Assembly (NCBI GenBank): GCA_043778315.1
Contig: JAYWGJ010000048.1
Span: 1 to 9,806 of the forward strand
Origin: JBEEMU01 sp043778315
GTDB lineage: Bacteria; Bacteroidota; Bacteroidia; Chitinophagales; Saprospiraceae
Length of the DNA: 9,806 bases
Reading direction: 5' to 3'
Below the pieces are notes generated by a model. The model was not told the origin of the DNA, searched no databases, and saw only the letters and a list, made by a program, of their open reading frames with translations. Position numbers and translations under genes: made by a program. Of this stretch, positions 6,108-9,806 are shown one piece after another; position 1 is the stretch's first letter, and each line of letters starts with the position of its first letter.

Positions 6108-7085
6108 ATGGAATACAGACGATTAGGTCGGTCGGGGCTACAAGTGAGTACGCTGAGTTTAGGCTCGTGGCTCACTTTTGGCTGGCAAATACCCGACGCT
6201 ACGGCGGAGGAATTGATGCGTATTGCCTACGATAATGGAGTCAATTTTTTTGATAATGCGGAGGTGTACGCCAACGGGAAATCAGAAATTGTGATGGGTA
6301 ATATCCTCAAAAAAATGAACTGGGACAGAAGCAGCTATGTGGTGTCGAGTAAGGTTTTTTGGGGCGGAAAGCTGCCGAATCAAATCGGATTGAGCCGCAA
6401 GCACCTCGTAGAGGCGTGCGAGGCGGCTTTGCGTCGGTTGCAAGTGGATTATTTAGACCTTTATTTTTGCCATCGTCCCGATAAAAATACGCCGATGGCG
6501 GAGACCGTTTGGGCGATGCACCAACTCATCATGCAAGGAAAAATCTTGTATTGGGGAACGTCCGAGTGGTCGGCGCAAGAGTTGATGGAGGCACACGCAG
6601 TCGCGGAGCGTTATCACTTAATTTCGCCGACAATGGAGCAGCCGCAGTACAACATGCTGCATCGCGACCGTATGGAAGCGGAATATTTGAAGATTTTTAA
6701 AGATATAGGCTTGGGTACTACTATTTGGTCGCCGCTTGCATCGGGTACGCTCACCGATAAGTATTTGAGTGAGTTTCCTGACGACACGCGCTTTTCGCTC
6801 AAAGGTTTAGAGTGGTTGAAAAACCAAAATATTACCGTCGAGCGTTTGCAAACCATCAAAAAGCTACACGGTTTAGCCGAAGAACTCGGTGTGTCGTTGC
6901 CGCGACTCGCTATTGCTTGGTGTGCGCGCAACCCGAACGTGAGTACGGTAATTTTGGGCGCGTCGAAGCCGCATCACTTAGAGGAAACGCTCACTTCGTT
7001 AGCCGTTTTGCCGATGCTGACCGACGAAGTGGTGCAGCGTATAGAAGCGATTTTGGGCAATGCGCCTGTACAACCTGCGTATTGA
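6108..7085 (+). CDS. Aldo/keto reductase, voltage-gated potassium channel beta-subunit (Kv-beta) type
   Basis: This cytoplasmic NADPH-dependent oxidoreductase of 325 residues is expected to reduce aldehydes or ketones; the substrate is unknown. The (beta/alpha)8 barrel signatures are complete: MEYRRLGRSGLQVSTLSLG at the N-terminus, catalytic Asp49 and Tyr54 (FFDNAEVY), Lys82 in SSKVFWGG, and His122 in CHRPDKNTP. Animal Kv-beta proteins have Asn at the last site, so the bacterial protein keeps the usual AKR tetrad. WGTSEWSAQELMEA, SPTMEQPQYNM and TIWSPLASGTLTDKY place it in the Kv-beta-like group rather than with the 2,5-diketogluconate reductases. The ILGASKP segment near 285 would bind the NADPH 2'-phosphate. 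No potassium channel gene is in the window. The ATG at 6108 gives a full-length N-terminus and abuts the repeat array. The gap of 79 bp to the next gene is AT-rich and holds no terminator hairpin, so read-through to 7165 is possible. Confidence 0.94.
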   Translation: MEYRRLGRSGLQVSTLSLGSWLTFGWQIPDATAEELMRIAYDNGVNFFDNAEVYANGKSEIVMGNILKKMNWDRSSYVVSSKVFWGGKLPNQIGLSRKHLVEACEAALRRLQVDYLDLYFCHRPDKNTPMAETVWAMHQLIMQGKILYWGTSEWSAQELMEAHAVAERYHLISPTMEQPQYNMLHRDRMEAEYLKIFKDIGLGTTIWSPLASGTLTDKYLSEFPDDTRFSLKGLEWLKNQNITVERLQTIKKLHGLAEELGVSLPRLAIAWCARNPNVSTVILGASKPHHLEETLTSLAVLPMLTDEVVQRIEAILGNAPVQPAY

Positions 7086-7164
7086 GAAAAATATAACATT
7101 TTATTTTTATTCTTTTATTTATTAAAATATCAGATTTTTATTCTTAAAATTAAGCAATTTTATA

Positions 7165-7419
7165 ATGGAAATATTGAGTATTGCAGAAATCAAAACAAAA
7201 TATCCCGATGAATGGGTATTGGTTGGAAATCCAGAAATGGACGCGTCGGAACTTCATGTGCTTTCGGGTCAGCCCGTAATTCATAGTTCCGATAAAAAAG
7301 AGGTCTGTTATTTAGGTGCGGAATTAGTCAAACAATTCAGTACTTATATGATAGTATTTACAGGTACGCCGCGCCCTGCCCGACGACTTACGGGTATATT
7401 TAATAGGATAATAAAATGA
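7165..7419 (+). CDS. Small hypothetical protein paired with a retropepsin-like protease
   Basis: An 84-residue soluble protein with no signal peptide or membrane segment. Visible blocks are IKTKYPDEWVLVGNPEMD (about 9-26), a DKKEVCYLG segment (43-51) and a C-terminal basic tail (PRPARRLTGIFNRIIK). I do not know a function. Small proteins with a YPxEWVL...P block encoded directly before an aspartyl-protease gene occur, to my memory, in Bacteroidota and cyanobacteria, so the two are likely a functional pair. Its TGA (7417-7419) overlaps the ATG of the next gene (7416-7418), which indicates translational coupling. The start has no Shine-Dalgarno sequence but is the only ATG upstream of the conserved block. 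Confidence 0.75.
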   Translation: MEILSIAEIKTKYPDEWVLVGNPEMDASELHVLSGQPVIHSSDKKEVCYLGAELVKQFSTYMIVFTGTPRPARRLTGIFNRIIK

Positions 7420-7816
7420 CTTATTCTATCATCAGAGAACCCGAAACGGGTTTATTGACCGTTGTAGGTCTTATAAACGGTAGTCATCGCCTGAAAAATT
7501 AATTTTGGATACGGGCGCAACTGTCACTACAATAGATAGCAATATACTGTATATGTCTGGGTTTCGCGCCAAAGATAGTATCGGAGCGGTGTTAGTAGAA
7601 ACAGCAAGTGGCGTTATCGACACCGATTTGTACGAACTCGATACGTTTCAATTATTAGGTATCAATTACAAAAAATTTGTGGTTCAAGCCTACGATTTTA
7701 TAGCACACGGCATCGTATCAGACTATAATGGGTTGCTTGGAATTGATTTTTTTGAGGGATATAAATTTTGTATCGATATGACTACGAATGAATTAACCCT
7801 TACCAAAAAAATATAA
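7416..7816 (+). pseudogene. Retropepsin-like aspartyl protease, interrupted by a -1 frameshift
   Basis: The frame from the ATG at 7416 runs 28 codons (MTYSIIREPETGLLTVVG...) and hits TAA at 7500-7502. The frame with the active site, ...LILDTGATVTTID, is offset by one base and continues to the stop at 7814-7816. If the A5 run at 7494-7498 is read as A6, the two join into a 133-residue protein: N-terminal strands, the DTGA catalytic motif at 32-35, and the second signature GLLGIDFF at 106-113, which fits single-domain retropepsin-like proteases of clan AA that act as dimers. The downstream frame alone begins with TTG only one codon before the catalytic Asp, so independent translation would lose the N-terminal strand. 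Possible causes are a real one-base deletion, a homopolymer error in the sequence, or slippage. The remaining sequence looks undecayed, which suggests a recent change or an error. Coupled to the 7165 gene by ATGA. Confidence 0.7.
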
Positions 7817-7845
7817 AAATTCATTCAAAAATTCCCATTTCCACA

Positions 7846-7889
7846 CGACTAACCGACTTGCGCCTCGCAAGTCCGTTTGGTCGTTTTTT
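7846..7889 (+). terminator. Intrinsic terminator after the retropepsin gene
   Basis: The arms 7846-7862 and 7866-7883 pair over about 16 positions with one bulge and one mismatch, closed by a CCT loop, and are followed directly by six T (7884-7889). This is a textbook intrinsic terminator on the + strand, 30 bases after the retropepsin stop, and it separates this pair from the glycosyltransferase gene. Confidence 0.88.
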
Positions 7890-7918
7890 AACTTTTAAAT
7901 AGCTGAATAAAATTAGTT

Positions 7919-8002
7919 GTGATTATTTATCTACACTTGAAAAATAGCTTAACCCTACGTTTCACTACGGTTTAAGTATTTTTCGGCATTCCCGATAATC
8001 AC
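7919..8002. repeat. Nested inverted repeats in the gap before the glycosyltransferase gene
   Basis: An inner imperfect hairpin spans 7939-7984: GAAAAATA (7939-7946) pairs with TATTTTTC (7977-7984), CTTAA with TTAAG, then CC with GG and TA with TA, leaving a loop around CGTTTCAC; only single-base bulges interrupt it. An outer 8-bp pair, GTGATTAT (7919-7926) with ATAATCAC (7995-8002), encloses it. There is no T run, so it is not a standard terminator. It may be a dispersed palindromic repeat or a structured leader for the gene at 8040. No TAnnTTTG box is seen in this gap; TATTTTTC at 7977 is one base off. Confidence 0.6.
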
Positions 8003-8039
8003 GCCTAATTTTAAACATACACTTATACCACAAAAAATT

Positions 8040-9806
8040 ATGTCTAAAAAGCGACCACAAAGCACCCCGAATACGCAGCAGAACACCCAAAGCACCCAAC
8101 AGAACAGCCAAAATGTACAAGAAAGTGCTGCCGTTACTGCGCCGAATGTCCGCGTGGGCGAGTCCGTTTTTGCGAACTGGAACGTACCGTATATTATTTA
8201 TAGCGCGTTGCTTTTTATAGCGTTTTTATTTGTATATCAATATATTTACGATAGTAAAATACACTTAGGCGGCGATAATGCCGAATATTATAGTTTAGCT
8301 CGTGGCTTATATGAAGGTAAAGGCTTTGCGCAAATCAGCGATATGAACGCCGCATCGCATAAGCACTGGCCTCCTGGCTATCCGTTTATTTTGAGTATTT
8401 TGATGCGGATTGTCGGCACCGAAACAGGTGTACTAACTGCCATGAACGGCTTATTTTTATTGGGTTCGCTGTACTTTTTATTCGATTTATTTCGCCGCTT
8501 TTCGGGCAATATCCACCTCGCTTTTGCGGTCTGTATCGCTTGTTTATTCAACTATCACATCATGGCGTATGCTACGATTATGATGTCAGAAATACCGTTT
8601 TTGTTCTTCGCAACGCTATCTATATGGAGTTTTGTGCAGCTTGATTTGACCAAACATCCGTTCATACAACGGTTTTTTTATCCATTTATTTTTGCTTTGG
8701 CGTTCGCTTTTTATATCAGAACGGCGGGTTTATCGCTCGTAGCGGGTTTTTTATTGTACTTATTATTGAACCGCAACTGGGCGTTTTTGGCAGCAACGGC
8801 GATTGGGTTTGTGGTTTTGGTATTGCCTTGGCAGATACGAAACGCGAACGTAGCGGGCGCGTCTTATTTGGACGAACTCATGCTCATCAACCCGACGCAG
8901 CCCGACTTGGGCAAAGCGGGCTTAGGCGATTTTTTTACGCGGCTACTACACAATTCGCAGCGATATTTTGCGCGCGAAATACCGTCGGGTTGCTTTCCTT
9001 GGTTAGAAAACAACGACCCGAGTTCGCCTATTTCGGCAACTGAATACTTAATCGGTTTACCGATATTAGTACTTTCGGCGTTCGGTTTGTACCGCACGCG
9101 CCGTCACCGTTTGTTGCTTGTAGGCTATACTTTGGGGTCGTTTGGTATTCTTTTATTGTGGCCCGATGTGTGGTTTGGCGTGCGTTTTGTACTGCCATTT
9201 TTACCTTTCATTTTATACTTTTTTGCCAACGGTTTGTATGAGTTAATACTCTTGATAGTCGCAAAAATAGGGGTGCAAGGCACGTTTGTCACAACTGCCG
9301 TACTGCCGTTTGCGCTACTCGTTTTTTTACCAAAATGGTATTATAAAGAAGAAATAAACACCAAGAATCCGCAACAGAGCTTTATGGAATACAAGCCGTG
9401 CCTGTGGTCGCTCAACTACGGCGCGCAACAACCCTATGAAGATAAGTACAAAAATTACTTCGAAATAGCTACTTGGTGCAAGGCAAATACGCCGAAAGAC
9501 GCGATTGTCTGCTGCCGCAAACCTGGTTTATTTTACTTATTCGCTGACCGTCATGTCATACAAGTCCCGCGCATGAGCGAAGCTGACATGAAGCTCCCTG
9601 AAGCGGAGCGTTTCGAAAAATATATGACTATTTTGCGCAATCGAAAAGTAACGCACGTCGTACTCGATCAACTCGGTTTTACCGATGTATCCAAATATTT
9701 GCTGCCTGTATTGCAGGCAAATCCGCAGCGTTTTACCATTGTGCAACAAGTAAAATCGCCCGATACTTACTGCATTCAGTTCAACCCGAACGCGCCCGCA
9801 GGTAAG
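8040..9806 (+). CDS. GT39-like (GT-C fold) membrane glycosyltransferase, 3' end cut by the window
   Basis: The frame is open for 589 codons and runs off the window. A polar Gln/Asn/Thr/Ser-rich N-terminus (residues about 8-30) precedes a first membrane helix at 51-70. The loop after it has GGDNAEYYSLARGL (77-90); the acidic D-x-A-x-Y element here is the catalytic or metal-binding site in PMT/ArnT-type transferases. A PPGYP motif (111-115) follows. Roughly ten more hydrophobic segments run to about residue 430, and then a soluble domain, probably periplasmic, begins (KWYYKEE..., with ANTPKDAIVCCRKPGLFYLF near 481-501). These enzymes move a sugar from a polyprenyl-phosphate donor to lipid or protein at the outer face of the inner membrane; donor and acceptor are unknown here. 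The ATG at 8040 is preceded by an A-rich stretch. It follows a strong terminator, so it should have its own promoter. Confidence 0.85.
   Translation, partial: MSKKRPQSTPNTQQNTQSTQQNSQNVQESAAVTAPNVRVGESVFANWNVPYIIYSALLFIAFLFVYQYIYDSKIHLGGDNAEYYSLARGLYEGKGFAQISDMNAASHKHWPPGYPFILSILMRIVGTETGVLTAMNGLFLLGSLYFLFDLFRRFSGNIHLAFAVCIACLFNYHIMAYATIMMSEIPFLFFATLSIWSFVQLDLTKHPFIQRFFYPFIFALAFAFYIRTAGLSLVAGFLLYLLLNRNWAFLAATAIGFVVLVLPWQIRNANVAGASYLDELMLINPTQPDLGKAGLGDFFTRLLHNSQRYFAREIPSGCFPWLENNDPSSPISATEYLIGLPILVLSAFGLYRTRRHRLLLVGYTLGSFGILLLWPDVWFGVRFVLPFLPFILYFFANGLYELILLIVAKIGVQGTFVTTAVLPFALLVFLPKWYYKEEINTKNPQQSFMEYKPCLWSLNYGAQQPYEDKYKNYFEIATWCKANTPKDAIVCCRKPGLFYLFADRHVIQVPRMSEADMKLPEAERFEKYMTILRNRKVTHVVLDQLGFTDVSKYLLPVLQANPQRFTIVQQVKSPDTYCIQFNPNAPAGK

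Noticed and set aside
7505..7816. Retropepsin as an intact gene starting at TTG 7505
   Set aside because: This start lies one codon before the catalytic Asp and would remove the N-terminal strand, while the missing part is encoded just upstream in another frame and is coupled to the preceding gene.
1..9806. tRNA, rRNA, transposase, integrase or attachment sites
   Set aside because: I looked on both strands and saw no cloverleaf, rRNA-like stretch, transposase frame or terminal inverted repeats with target duplications.

Overview
The window looks like chromosomal DNA from a member of the Bacteroidota. The evidence is a subtilase with a type IX secretion (Por) C-terminal sorting domain, a DUF3127 protein with an SSB-like tail (a family I know from Bacteroidota), TAnnTTTG-type -7 promoter boxes, start codons without clear Shine-Dalgarno sequences, and AT-rich intergenic gaps between moderately GC-rich genes. 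I cannot name the genus. All recognisable genes are on the + strand.

Layout. Positions 1-63 may be the last codons of an upstream gene. Positions 105-253 hold a hairpin and a tandem repeat that run almost into the start of purC (269-1195, purine synthesis). A probable hairpin terminator follows, then a secreted subtilisin-like protease (1466-3121). dnaX, the DNA polymerase III clamp-loader gene (3270-5018), comes next and contains a striking A10 run preceded by a hairpin. After a 272-bp gap with a promoter box and a short GCAAAG-rich stretch lies a DUF3127 / SSB-like protein gene (5291-5704). A roughly 390-bp array of the same repeat family seen before purC fills 5705-6097 and abuts an aldo/keto reductase of the Kv-beta type (6108-7085). 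Then come a small hypothetical gene (7165-7419) overlapping by 4 bp a retropepsin-like aspartyl protease gene with a frameshift (7416-7816), a strong intrinsic terminator (7846-7889), another long imperfect hairpin (7939-7984), and a GT39-like membrane glycosyltransferase gene that runs off the window end (8040-9806).

How the parts relate. Most genes are housekeeping or single-gene units rather than one pathway. dnaX and the SSB-like gene both belong to DNA replication or repair, but a promoter-like box and a long gap separate them. The only clearly coupled pair is the small protein and the retropepsin (ATGA overlap). The strongest candidate for undescribed biology is the dnaX A10 run: slippage by one base in either direction reaches a stop within eight codons, exactly after the clamp-loader domains, so it could make a gamma-like short form. 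The second is the polarity-switching repeat family that ends close to two start codons.
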